56,457 bases of DNA from Bilophila sp964538355 (GTDB lineage: Bacteria; Desulfobacterota; Desulfovibrionia; Desulfovibrionales; Desulfovibrionaceae), in NCBI GenBank assembly GCA_964538355.1, contig CAZIFC010000012.1:1-56457 (forward strand), read 5' to 3'. Shown piece after piece: positions 49,656 through 56,457 of the stretch. The number at the start of each line of letters is the position of its first letter. Within the stretch, counting starts at the first letter, position 1. The position numbers and the translations under genes are program-made. The notes beneath the pieces are model-generated. The model was not told the DNA's origin. It was given only the letters and a program-made list of their open reading frames with translations, and ran no database searches.

Positions 49656-51640
49656 CAGCTTTCTCGGGAGTTGCGGCGGCGGAAGCTGATGAAGGGCAGC
49701 AGACACATCAGTGTGCCGCCGATCCACAGCCAGTTGACCAGCGGGTTCGAGCTCAGGCGGAAGATCGCCCGATTCTGCTGGTCCACAGCCATAAGGGTCG
49801 CGTAGAATTCATTGCCGACCGCGGGGATGACCGCGGCCTCGGCAAACTGCATCTGGCCCCACTTGGCATAGACGCGACGCTGGGGCGAGGCGATGCCGAC
49901 AAGCTCGCCGTCCTTGCGGACTTCAAGCTCGCCTTCGAGGAAGATATAGCCGGAGCCTTCGCCTTCATAAAGGTTCTTGAAGGTCACTTCGAAGTTGCCG
50001 ACCTTGACGGTCTCGCCCATCGCCATGGTGGGTTCGGCCTCAATCTTGTAGGGGCCTGAAAAGGCGATGCCGAGCGCGATGAGTGCCACCCCGATATGGA
50101 TGCCATAGGCGGCGAGGCTTGGAGCGTGCCCGTAGACCGGTTTTTCCATGAGCTTGAGAACCATGCTGGTCAGGGCCGCGATGCTGGCGGAAGCCCCCAG
50201 CACGGCGACCGGCAGGGTGTAGCCCAAGCTGTACATCGCGGCGGCGGAACCGATGAAGGCGCAGACGACGAGGAGGAGCTTGCGCATGTTGCGGACCCCG
50301 CCGTTCCAGCCGAGCCAGGGGCAGATGCTCAGGATGGCGATCAGCGCGGCGAACAGCGGCATGCACACGCGGTTGTAGAAGTCGGCGGTCAGGCCCACGG
50401 CCCCGCCGTGGTCGTGCCCGGCGGCGTCAAGGGTGGCCTCGCGGGCCAGCCCCATGATGGTTTCCTTCCAGAAGGCGGTAAACACGGGCCACATGGTGGC
50501 GACGAGGATGACCAGCGAAAGGGCCAGCAGCAGCCACGAGGTCAGCACGAGGAACCCTTCACGGCTTTCAATGCCCGACAGCTCGCCGGCATCGGAGCGG
50601 CGGGCGAGGAAGGCAATCCAGAAGGAGAGCGCGGTGGACGAAAGGATGAAGACGAGCAGGGGGACGCCCACGCCGCCTTCGCCGAAGGCGTGTACCGACT
50701 GCACCACGCCGCTGCGGACAAGGTAGGTGGCAAAGAAGGCGGAGATGGTCGTCAGGGCCATCAGGAAGACGTTGACGCCGTGCAGCTTGTTGCGGCGCGT
50801 CTGGATGAGCATGGTGTGGAGGGCGGCAGTACCCACCAGCCACGGAATGAGGGAGGCGTTTTCAACGGGGTCCCACGCCCAGTAGCCGCCCCAGCCCAGC
50901 TCCATGTAGGCCCACCAGCCGCCGAGCACAATGCCCGCGGTCAGGAATGCCCACGCGGAAAGCGTGAAGGGCCGGGCCACGTCGGGCCACTGGGATTCTT
51001 CCGTGTGGCGGCGGCTCATGGTCTGGGCGAGGGCCAGACAGCCGGGAATCACGAATCCGCCGTAGCCGAGGAACAGGAGCGGCGGATGGAAGATCATGCC
51101 GGGGTTCTGGAGCAGGGGATTCAGGCCGTTGCCGTCCTGCGGCACGCCGTGGTTCATCAGGAAGGGGTTGTTCCAGGTACAGAGGATCAGCCCGAAGAAC
51201 GCCATGATGCCAAGGTAGAACACCCAGTACCAGAGGCGGGTGTCCGGCGTCAGATCCTTATAGGACCGGGTAAGCTGGAAGAGCCCGCCGCAGATGGCAA
51301 CCGAGAAGGCCCAGAAGAGCATGGAGCCGGCCTGCCCCGCCCAGAACGCCGTGATGCGGTAAAAGAGCGGAAGGAGCCGGTCCGTATAGCTTGCCACATA
51401 GACGAGCGAGAAGTCGAAGGTTGCCAGCGCATATATAAGGATAGCGGACGCGATGACGTAGCAGGCCGTCAGCAGCAGGTTGGCCTTTTCGATGAACGCG
51501 AGGCCCGAGACCGCCGCAGGCCGTGCGCTCTTGCCCGCTGCGGAGGCCGTGCGCGACCACAGCGACCGGATGGCCCATCCTGCACCGGCAAGGGCGCAGA
51601 GCATGGAAAGCGCGAGAAGGAAGAAGGCAAAATAATACAT
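49655..51640 (-). CDS. ccmF: Cytochrome c haem lyase CcmF
   Basis: A 661-residue multi-span protein that attaches haem from CcmE to apocytochrome c. The tryptophan-rich WWD motif is seen as GGYWAWDPVENAS, preceded by the PPLLFLGYGGF segment with a conserved His, and TMWPVF plus a periplasmic C-terminal domain follow. In systems lacking CcmH, CcmF may take over thiol handling. Operon member, 144 bp after ccmE. Confidence 0.94.
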   Translation of the reverse strand: MYYFAFFLLALSMLCALAGAGWAIRSLWSRTASAAGKSARPAAVSGLAFIEKANLLLTACYVIASAILIYALATFDFSLVYVASYTDRLLPLFYRITAFWAGQAGSMLFWAFSVAICGGLFQLTRSYKDLTPDTRLWYWVFYLGIMAFFGLILCTWNNPFLMNHGVPQDGNGLNPLLQNPGMIFHPPLLFLGYGGFVIPGCLALAQTMSRRHTEESQWPDVARPFTLSAWAFLTAGIVLGGWWAYMELGWGGYWAWDPVENASLIPWLVGTAALHTMLIQTRRNKLHGVNVFLMALTTISAFFATYLVRSGVVQSVHAFGEGGVGVPLLVFILSSTALSFWIAFLARRSDAGELSGIESREGFLVLTSWLLLALSLVILVATMWPVFTAFWKETIMGLAREATLDAAGHDHGGAVGLTADFYNRVCMPLFAALIAILSICPWLGWNGGVRNMRKLLLVVCAFIGSAAAMYSLGYTLPVAVLGASASIAALTSMVLKLMEKPVYGHAPSLAAYGIHIGVALIALGIAFSGPYKIEAEPTMAMGETVKVGNFEVTFKNLYEGEGSGYIFLEGELEVRKDGELVGIASPQRRVYAKWGQMQFAEAAVIPAVGNEFYATLMAVDQQNRAIFRLSSNPLVNWLWIGGTLMCLLPFISFRRRNSRES

Positions 51641-51784
51641 GGAAACTCCAAGGTTATCCGGGATGTCTTCCCGTGGGTCGGGGTGCCGGCGGCTCCCGCA
51701 TGGACAAGAAAAGCCGCTCTGCCCACATCACCGGCATCCCGCCGCAGGGCGGCAGGCCAACCGGAAACAAGGGACAGGCGGCGT

Positions 51785-52195
51785 TTAGCCTCTGTTTTCC
51801 TTTTGATATTTCGATGGACACTTGGTCATGAGCGTCTTGGCCTGAAAGGTTCCGTCGGGGCGGATGCCGCCTTCGACGATAACCTCGGCTCCCGCCTTGA
51901 AGGTGTCCGGGATGGCTCCGGTAAACTCGACCGGAAGCGTGGTCGCCTTGCTTTCCTGATCTTCCAGATGGAAACGCACGTCGCGCCCGGAGTCCGAACG
52001 GACAAGTCCCTCTTCAGCGACCGTGCCGAAAAGCCGAGCGGCCTTCAGCTTGTCGGATGGGGTGGCAAGGGCTTCGGAGACATTGAGAAAGTAGACGCTG
52101 TTTTCGGAAAAACCGGAATACGCAAGATAGCCAACTCCTCCCAAAAACAGGAGCAGCGCCACGAGATAGACGTTTTTGCCGGATTTTTTTGCCAT
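51785..52195 (-). CDS. ccmE: Cytochrome c haem chaperone CcmE, CXXXY variant
   Basis: A 136-residue protein with one N-terminal membrane anchor (9-27) and an OB-fold periplasmic domain (DVRFHLEDQ...VIVEGGIRPDGTF). The haem-binding site has Cys126 and Tyr130 (KCPSKY) where most CcmE proteins have HXXXY. This variant has been described in archaea and Desulfovibrio, where CcmE binds haem through cysteine and CcmH is missing, as it is here. It is the first gene of the operon; the start follows GGAAACCACC. Confidence 0.93.
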   Translation of the reverse strand: MAKKSGKNVYLVALLLFLGGVGYLAYSGFSENSVYFLNVSEALATPSDKLKAARLFGTVAEEGLVRSDSGRDVRFHLEDQESKATTLPVEFTGAIPDTFKAGAEVIVEGGIRPDGTFQAKTLMTKCPSKYQKENRG

Positions 52196-52379
52196 GTGGT
52201 GGTTTCCTGTAGTGCTTTCCTCCTCACTTCCATCATGGCGAATACCAGCGGGGAGGGGAAAAGTCAAACCGGGGCTTTCTTTTTTTGATAACGCAGCCTA
52301 TTGATTTATGGAACTTTTTTGCCTCAGGGGGCTTGTTTGTTTTGGCACGAGCAAGGCCGTTTTTCCCGCTATTTCGTAT

Positions 52380-52492
52380 TGTTGCAAAAAAACACCTGTC
52401 AGGAACAAATCTTAAAAAATAAGGCCAGTCTGGATGCATCTTTTCACCAAACTACCCTTATCCTGTATTCACGATGTTGCAAAAGTGGAACA
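52380..52492 (+). promoter_or_regulatory. Possible activator sites upstream of the MHS transporter
   Basis: An inverted repeat TGTTGCA-AAAG-TGGAACA at 52475-52492, and a related pair TGTTGCA (52380-52386) and AGGAACA (52401-52407), 150-265 bp before the predicted transcription start. This is where enhancer-binding proteins of sigma-54 promoters dock. The rest of 52196-52676 shows no gene. Confidence 0.4.
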
Positions 52493-52616
52493 ATACCCTT
52501 TTTGAGCAGGCGTTGTCGTCGCTTTTGGTATATGTGGTAATCGGTTTCCGGTACAGGAGAAAAAAAGTCGAAAATGGCCGTAACTCGAGCTTCTGAAAGG
52601 AAATACGGAAAACAAG

Positions 52617-52632
52617 TGGCACAGATTGTGCT
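52617..52632 (+). promoter_or_regulatory. Candidate sigma-54 promoter
   Basis: TGGCACAGATTGTGCT: GG and GC dinucleotides separated by exactly 10 bp, with a good -24 box (TGGCAC) and a fair -12 box (TGTGCT). It ends 45 bp before the transporter start codon. Confidence 0.5.
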
Positions 52633-52676
52633 CTTTGGGACAGTACAGGGGAAATCCCAACCGCCAAGGAGCAGGC

Positions 52677-54041
52677 ATGAAAACGGCAGAACAGATTGAA
52701 CACGACAAAAATCTTCGGCGCGTCGTCGTCTCTTCCCTCGTAGGGGCAGTTATTGAATGGTATGATTTCTTCCTTTATGGGGTCGTAGCCGGACTTATTT
52801 TCAACCATTTGTATTTTCCAGAATTCGATGACCGCATCGGAACCATGCTGGCCTTTGCCACGTTTGCGGTGGGGTTTGTGGCCCGTCCGCTGGGCGGCCT
52901 TGTCTTCGGCCACTTTGGGGACAAGATCGGCCGCAAGAAGGTGCTGGTGCTCACCCTCATGATCATGGGCGCGGGCACGGTGGCTATCGGCTGTATCCCC
53001 TCCTATGCGAGCATCGGCATTTGGGCACCCATCCTGCTCATCCTGTGCCGCGTCGCGCAGGGGCTTGGGCTTGGCGGGGAATGGGGCGGGGCTGTGCTCA
53101 TGTCCTTCGAATCTGCCCCGGCGCACAAGCGCGCCTTTTATGCCAGCCTTCCGCAGATCGGGCTTTCGCTGGGCCTTTTGCTGGCCTCCGGCGTCATCGG
53201 CTTCTTCTCGGCCGTCCTTTCCAACGAAGACTTCATTTCCTGGGGCTGGCGCATTGCGTTTATCATGAGCGCGGGCCTCTTGTTCGTAGGCTCCTACATC
53301 CGTTCCTCCGTCCACGAAACCAAGGACTTTGCCGAAGCCAAGGCCAAGATGCCGGAAGTGGAGTATCCGCTCCTCGACGCCTTCAAGCGGTATCCCCGGA
53401 TGATGCTGGCCTGTATGGGCGCACGCCTCATCGACGGCGTGGCCTTCAATACCTTTGCGGTGTTTTCCCTGAGCTATCTGACGCAGACCCGTGGGCTTGA
53501 GCGTTCCTCCGCGCTTGCGGTCGTGATGATCGCCTCCGTGGTCATGTCTTTCTTTATCCCGTTCTGGGGGCATGTCGCAGACCGGATCGGCAAGGCCCGC
53601 GTGTTCGGGTGCTGCGCCCTGGCCCTCGGCATCCTCGGCTTCCCGGCATTCTGGATTTTTCACAACTATTCCGAAAACTACCTGCTTGTCTGTCTGGCTC
53701 TCGCCCTCCCGTTCGGCGTGGTCTACGCCGCGGTGTTCGGAACCATGTCGAGCCTGTTCTCGGACAGCTTTGACCCCTCGGTCCGCTATTCCGCCATTTC
53801 GTTCGTCTACCAGTTCTCCGGCATCTTTGCCGCCGGCCTGACGCCGATGGTGGCGACCATGCTGGTGGCATGGGACGGCGGCGAACCGTGGTACCTTTGC
53901 ACCTATCTGGGCGCGGCTGGCCTTATCAGCGCAACCTGCACCCTGTGGATCCGCAAGCTCAACAAGAAGGGCTTTCCTCCAGCCACTTCCGTCGAGCATA
54001 CGTCTCCCGTTGATCCGCTTATGGAAGGCGAATCCGTCTGA
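52677..54041 (+). CDS. MHS family (major facilitator) metabolite:H+ symporter
   Basis: A 454-residue transporter with 12 spans. The N-terminal GAVIEWYDFFLYG motif and the RPLGGLVFGHFGDKIGRKKVL loop (MFS motif A in its MHS form) put it with ShiA, ProP, KgtP and similar symporters. GLGLGGEWGGAVL is also an MHS hallmark. The substrate could be shikimate, a dicarboxylate, betaine or proline; it cannot be told from sequence. Start at 52677 follows AAGGAG. Confidence 0.9.
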   Translation: MKTAEQIEHDKNLRRVVVSSLVGAVIEWYDFFLYGVVAGLIFNHLYFPEFDDRIGTMLAFATFAVGFVARPLGGLVFGHFGDKIGRKKVLVLTLMIMGAGTVAIGCIPSYASIGIWAPILLILCRVAQGLGLGGEWGGAVLMSFESAPAHKRAFYASLPQIGLSLGLLLASGVIGFFSAVLSNEDFISWGWRIAFIMSAGLLFVGSYIRSSVHETKDFAEAKAKMPEVEYPLLDAFKRYPRMMLACMGARLIDGVAFNTFAVFSLSYLTQTRGLERSSALAVVMIASVVMSFFIPFWGHVADRIGKARVFGCCALALGILGFPAFWIFHNYSENYLLVCLALALPFGVVYAAVFGTMSSLFSDSFDPSVRYSAISFVYQFSGIFAAGLTPMVATMLVAWDGGEPWYLCTYLGAAGLISATCTLWIRKLNKKGFPPATSVEHTSPVDPLMEGESV

Positions 54042-54232
54042 GACGGGAAGCCTGAACATGGATAGGCTCCCGGGAAGGGGAACGGATGAACGCCCCTTCC
54101 CGGAATGTTCCTTTCCGCAAACCGGAGCGTCGGAGCCTGCTTCCGCCGCTTTCGTCTCCGCCAAAGGCCGATGCAGTATGCGGCGTCTGGCGGAGCTATA
54201 GAGAATCCGTTTGAAGCGGGCATTCTCAGGAC

Positions 54233-54266
54233 ACAGAAAAAGCCACCTTTCGGGTGGCTTTTTCTG
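54233..54266. terminator. Bidirectional terminator
   Basis: A 13-bp stem AGAAAAAGCCACC/GGTGGCTTTTTCT with loop TTTCG, between the MHS transporter (plus) and the CNNM-family gene (minus). Confidence 0.93.
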
Positions 54267-54293
54267 CGTTTGGGCAAGATTTTTTGGGGAGGA

Positions 54294-55346
54294 TCAGGCT
54301 TTTTTGACCGCCGTGACCGCCTTTGCCTGGGTCAGCTTGCGCCGCTGGCGGGCGGCTTCGCGCAGATCCGCCACGGCGTCCGTCTCGTCGACGATTTCCC
54401 GGCCCAGCATTTCCTCCAGCACGTCTTCGAGCGAGACGACGCCGGCAAGCCCGCCGTATTCGTCCAGCACGATGAAGAGGTGGAGGCGGGATTCCAGAAA
54501 TTCCAGCAGCAGCTTGTCCACGGTCTGGTTTTCCAGCACGAACCGGACGGGCTGCATGATCTCGCTCAGGAGCTTGTCCGGCTCGCCCTGGGAGACATAG
54601 CGGCCGATGTCCTTGCGGAGCACGATGCCCACGATATCCTCGTTGTCGTCACCGTAGATCGGAATACGGCTGTAGTGCCAGATCTGGGGGTGCTCGTAGG
54701 CTTCCCGGACGGTCAGGGCTTCCTGGAGGGAGAAGACCATCGTGCGGGGGGTCATGATTTCCCGCACATGCTTGATATCCAGCGAAAGGATGTTCTTGAT
54801 GGCGTTTTCCTCGTACTGCTGGATGCGCCCGGTTTCCCGGGACAGGCTGGTGATGGCCCGGATGTCGTCTTCCGTGGCGGAAGGGCCGCTTTGGGGCGGA
54901 GCCACCAGACGGGTCAGCATGCTGGAAAACCAGATGAACGGCTTGAAGAGCAGCACCATAATCCGGAGCGGGCGGGCCATGCCCGAGGCGACGCCGCAGG
55001 CATGCACCACGCCGAGGGTCTTCGGCAGGATTTCTCCGAAAGCGAGGATAAGGAAGGTCAGCGCGGCTGCGAAGAGGGCGGTGTTGTCCGGGCCGAGCAC
55101 GTTTGAGGCAAGCGCGCCCGCAATGGCGGCTCCGGCGGTGTTCGCCACCGTGTTGAGCGTGAGGACGGCGGCGATGGGCTGGTCGATGTGCGCGCGAAGC
55201 TGGTAGAGGATTTGTCCCGTGGACGCGCCCTGTTTTCGCAACTTTTCAATGTAGGTCCAGGGAACGGAATACAGGGCCGCTTCGGTCATGGAGCAGACGG
55301 CGGAGATCAGCACCACGAGAAAAACGGTAATCAGCAGGGTAATCAT
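54294..55346 (-). CDS. CNNM/CorC family transporter-like protein (DUF21 plus CBS pair)
   Basis: A 350-residue membrane protein. The DUF21 domain (1-~180) has four hydrophobic segments with the SAVCSMTEAALYSVPW and FGEILPKTLG motifs. Two CBS domains (~205-325) follow, with VREIMTPRTMVF and LDEYGGLAGVVSLEDVLEE. Relatives are implicated in magnesium or cobalt efflux; some are annotated as haemolysin C. The usual C-terminal CorC_HlyC domain is missing: the protein ends in a short Lys/Ala-rich tail. Confidence 0.88.
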   Translation of the reverse strand: MITLLITVFLVVLISAVCSMTEAALYSVPWTYIEKLRKQGASTGQILYQLRAHIDQPIAAVLTLNTVANTAGAAIAGALASNVLGPDNTALFAAALTFLILAFGEILPKTLGVVHACGVASGMARPLRIMVLLFKPFIWFSSMLTRLVAPPQSGPSATEDDIRAITSLSRETGRIQQYEENAIKNILSLDIKHVREIMTPRTMVFSLQEALTVREAYEHPQIWHYSRIPIYGDDNEDIVGIVLRKDIGRYVSQGEPDKLLSEIMQPVRFVLENQTVDKLLLEFLESRLHLFIVLDEYGGLAGVVSLEDVLEEMLGREIVDETDAVADLREAARQRRKLTQAKAVTAVKKA

Positions 55347-55523
55347 GGGTGGGCCTTGCCGGGACGTACTCTCCGGCGGTTGAAAGGGTTCGGGATTTGA
55401 AAGTGTAGCCTCGACGCCAAGAGAAGGCAATGGCAGGATTCTTTTTTGGGATGGCGGAAAAACGGGAAGGGCGGGCGCACGCCTTCAAGCGGAGCGGAGC
55501 AAGCGGAAAATGCAAGAAAACCC

Positions 55524-55552
55524 TTGACGCCCTGCGATTCTTTGTATAGATA
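55524..55552 (+). promoter_or_regulatory. Promoter of the S10 operon
   Basis: TTGACG (55524-55529) with TAGATA at 17 bp (55547-55552) or overlapping TATAGA at 15 bp. Transcription should begin near 55559, about 540 nt before rpsJ. Confidence 0.65.
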
Positions 55553-55560
55553 TTCGTTTC

Positions 55561-56036
55561 CCCACTCAATGTGGGTCATCCCTGTGCGGCAGGGAAGGAT
55601 GAGCGTCCTGTTCATCCTGCTATGTTGGCCATCAGGCCGACTTTGACATTTGCAGGCGTCACTGATTGCCGAAAGGATGTCAAGAGCCGTTAGAACTGCG
55701 GGAACCCCTCACGGAACCCCGGTTGTAAAGGTCTTGTGAAAGGGCGGAAGCCCTAGGTGACCCTGCGGGACTACCTGTCTTATTGGATTCATCCAATACA
55801 GGCCAGGCTGGCGAAACATGGGTTGGCTTCATTATGTATGGAGAGCAGTCGGAGTGACGCCGGAATGGCCATCCCTCCCGTCCCAATCTCCCGCGAACAT
55901 ATTTGAAGTCTGCACGAAGCCGAAAGGCTCGTGGCAACCCGTTGCCGTCTGGTCTTTGCCAGGGTTGGCCGAAGCGTTCACAAACATACGCTTTGGAACC
56001 GATCTTACCAAAGGTCGGCTGCTGTGTGGAAGTCCG
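55561..56036 (+). ncRNA. Long structured leader RNA of the S10 operon; candidate HEARO/OMEGA-like element
   Basis: At least ten strong local hairpins follow each other. They are CCCAC/GTGGG (55561-55575), TCCCTG/CAGGGA (55579-55595), AGGATGA/TCATCCT (55596-55618), GTTGGCC/GGCCGAC (55624-55641), TTGACAT/ATGTCAA (55643-55683), AGGGC-GGAA-GCCCT (55741-55754), TATTGGA-TTCA-TCCAATA (55781-55798), CACG-A-AGCC-GAAA-GGCT-CGTG (55913-55933), GGCAA/TTGCC (55933-55946) and CCGATCTT/AAGGTCGG (55999-56018). The segment from about 55642 to 55820 (GCCGAAAGG, GAGCCGTTAGAACTGCGGG, GGAACCCC) recalls HEARO RNA, the OMEGA RNA of IscB/IsrB elements, as I remember it. No nuclease gene is adjacent. It could equally be a ribosomal-protein leader. 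Confidence 0.55.
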
Positions 56037-56099
56037 TTTTGTTTTTGCTCTTTCATGAACAGAACCGGACAAGTGTTGCCAGATAACGGAGTAGACGCA

Positions 56100-56417
56100 A
56101 TGACGACAGTGAGCAGTGATCGTATCCGCATCAAGCTCAAGGCTTACGATTACCGCATCCTTGACAAGGCTGTGGCGGAAATCGTCGATACGGCTCGGAA
56201 TACGGGCGCGGGCGTGGCAGGGCCAATTCCTCTGCCCACCAATATCAATAAATTCACCGTGAACCGCTCTGTGCACGTGGACAAGAAGTCCCGCGAACAG
56301 TTTGAAATGCGGACGCACAAGCGGCTTATGGACATCCTGGAACCCACGCAGCAGACCGTGGACGCCCTTGGCAAGCTCAGCCTGCCTGCGGGTGTGGATG
56401 TGGAAATCAAGCTTTAG
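56100..56417 (+). CDS. rpsJ: Ribosomal protein S10
   Basis: A 105-residue 30S subunit protein, also a transcription antitermination factor (NusE). The IRIKLKAYDYRILDKAV N-terminus, GPIPLPT loop and HVDKKSREQFEMRTHKRL segment are family marks. The start at 56100 follows CGGAG; the frame is open for another 94 codons upstream but runs through the structured leader and has no similarity to S10. It is the first gene of the S10 operon, 11 bp before rplC. Confidence 0.97.
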   Translation: MTTVSSDRIRIKLKAYDYRILDKAVAEIVDTARNTGAGVAGPIPLPTNINKFTVNRSVHVDKKSREQFEMRTHKRLMDILEPTQQTVDALGKLSLPAGVDVEIKL

Positions 56418-56428
56418 CGAGGAATGTC

Positions 56429-56457
56429 ATGGCTGAGAAAATGGGAATTCTGGGTCG
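56429..56457 (+). CDS. rplC: Ribosomal protein L3, first codons only
   Basis: Only nine complete codons and part of a tenth are present (MAEKMGILG, then probably R), which match the N-terminus of L3 in this group. The site GCGAGGAATGTC precedes the start. The window ends inside the gene. Position after rpsJ is the conserved one. Confidence 0.85.

Noticed and set aside
50096..52288. A 730-codon open frame antisense to ccmF and ccmE
   Set aside because: Same reason: GC-driven open frame opposite clear ccm genes.
52342..52359. A second sigma-54 promoter (TTGGCACG followed by a GC at the right distance)
   Set aside because: The -24 box is excellent but the -12 box (AAGGC) does not match, and it is over 300 bp from the gene.
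55818..56099. An in-frame N-terminal extension of rpsJ by 94 codons
   Set aside because: It runs through the densely structured leader, lacks a ribosome site and has no resemblance to S10; the start at 56100 gives the exact family length.
1..56457. CRISPR arrays, prophage, insertion sequences, toxin-antitoxin or defence genes
   Set aside because: No regularly spaced repeats, transposase, integrase, phage structural or restriction genes were recognised on either strand.

Overview
The window is a GC-rich chromosomal segment of a sulfate-reducing deltaproteobacterium, most likely of the family Desulfovibrionaceae. The markers for this are an orphan dsrC, a siroheme-decarboxylase subunit (ahbB) next to hemL, a SulP sulfate-type permease, hypD of [NiFe]-hydrogenase maturation, a selenocysteine-containing selD, and a ccm operon whose CcmE carries the CXXXY variant known from Desulfovibrio. 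Nearly everything is core housekeeping. I see no prophage, insertion sequence, CRISPR array or defence island.

Layout. 1-6.2 kb: a ZraP-like periplasmic protein, a ThiS-like small protein, ilvE, then dnaX-ybaB-recR and a Bax-inhibitor-1 family membrane protein. 6.6-16.6 kb: an unknown secreted protein, infA, an orphan amino-acid binding protein, a SulP permease, yifB-selD (selD read through an in-frame UGA), a VWA-OmpA outer-membrane protein with a small secreted partner, and dsrC. 16.8-24.1 kb (mostly minus strand): phoH-pgpH-ybeY, tatD, a MoaE-like gene, murA and tRNA-His. 24.3-33 kb: exonuclease III, 5'-nucleotidase, an LTA-synthase-like enzyme behind a candidate Pho box, a DUF486 membrane protein, queC-queE and glmU. 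33-38.4 kb: zapB-zapA-6S RNA-rny, then an aroA-tyrA operon behind what looks like a complete aromatic-amino-acid transcription attenuator. 38.4-46.5 kb: hemL, ahbB, a 530-residue unknown membrane protein, hypD, a class IV aminotransferase, asd and a small unknown protein. 46.6-52.2 kb: the cytochrome c maturation operon ccmE-F-A-B-C-D plus a TPR protein. 52.3-55.3 kb: an MHS-type transporter with a candidate sigma-54 promoter, and a CNNM/CorC-type protein. 55.5 kb to the end: a promoter, a ~540-nt highly structured leader, then rpsJ and the first codons of rplC (start of the S10 ribosomal operon).

The most interesting signals are in RNA rather than proteins. They are the long hairpin-rich leader in front of the S10 operon, part of which recalls HEARO/OMEGA-type RNA but has no nuclease gene beside it; the Phe/Trp/Tyr leader peptide with terminator and possible antiterminator in front of aroA; the SECIS-like hairpin in selD; and 6S RNA between zapA and rny. 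A family of long G-rich palindromes recurs at the 3' ends of several genes. All functions are inferred by reading motifs and context; no database search was run.
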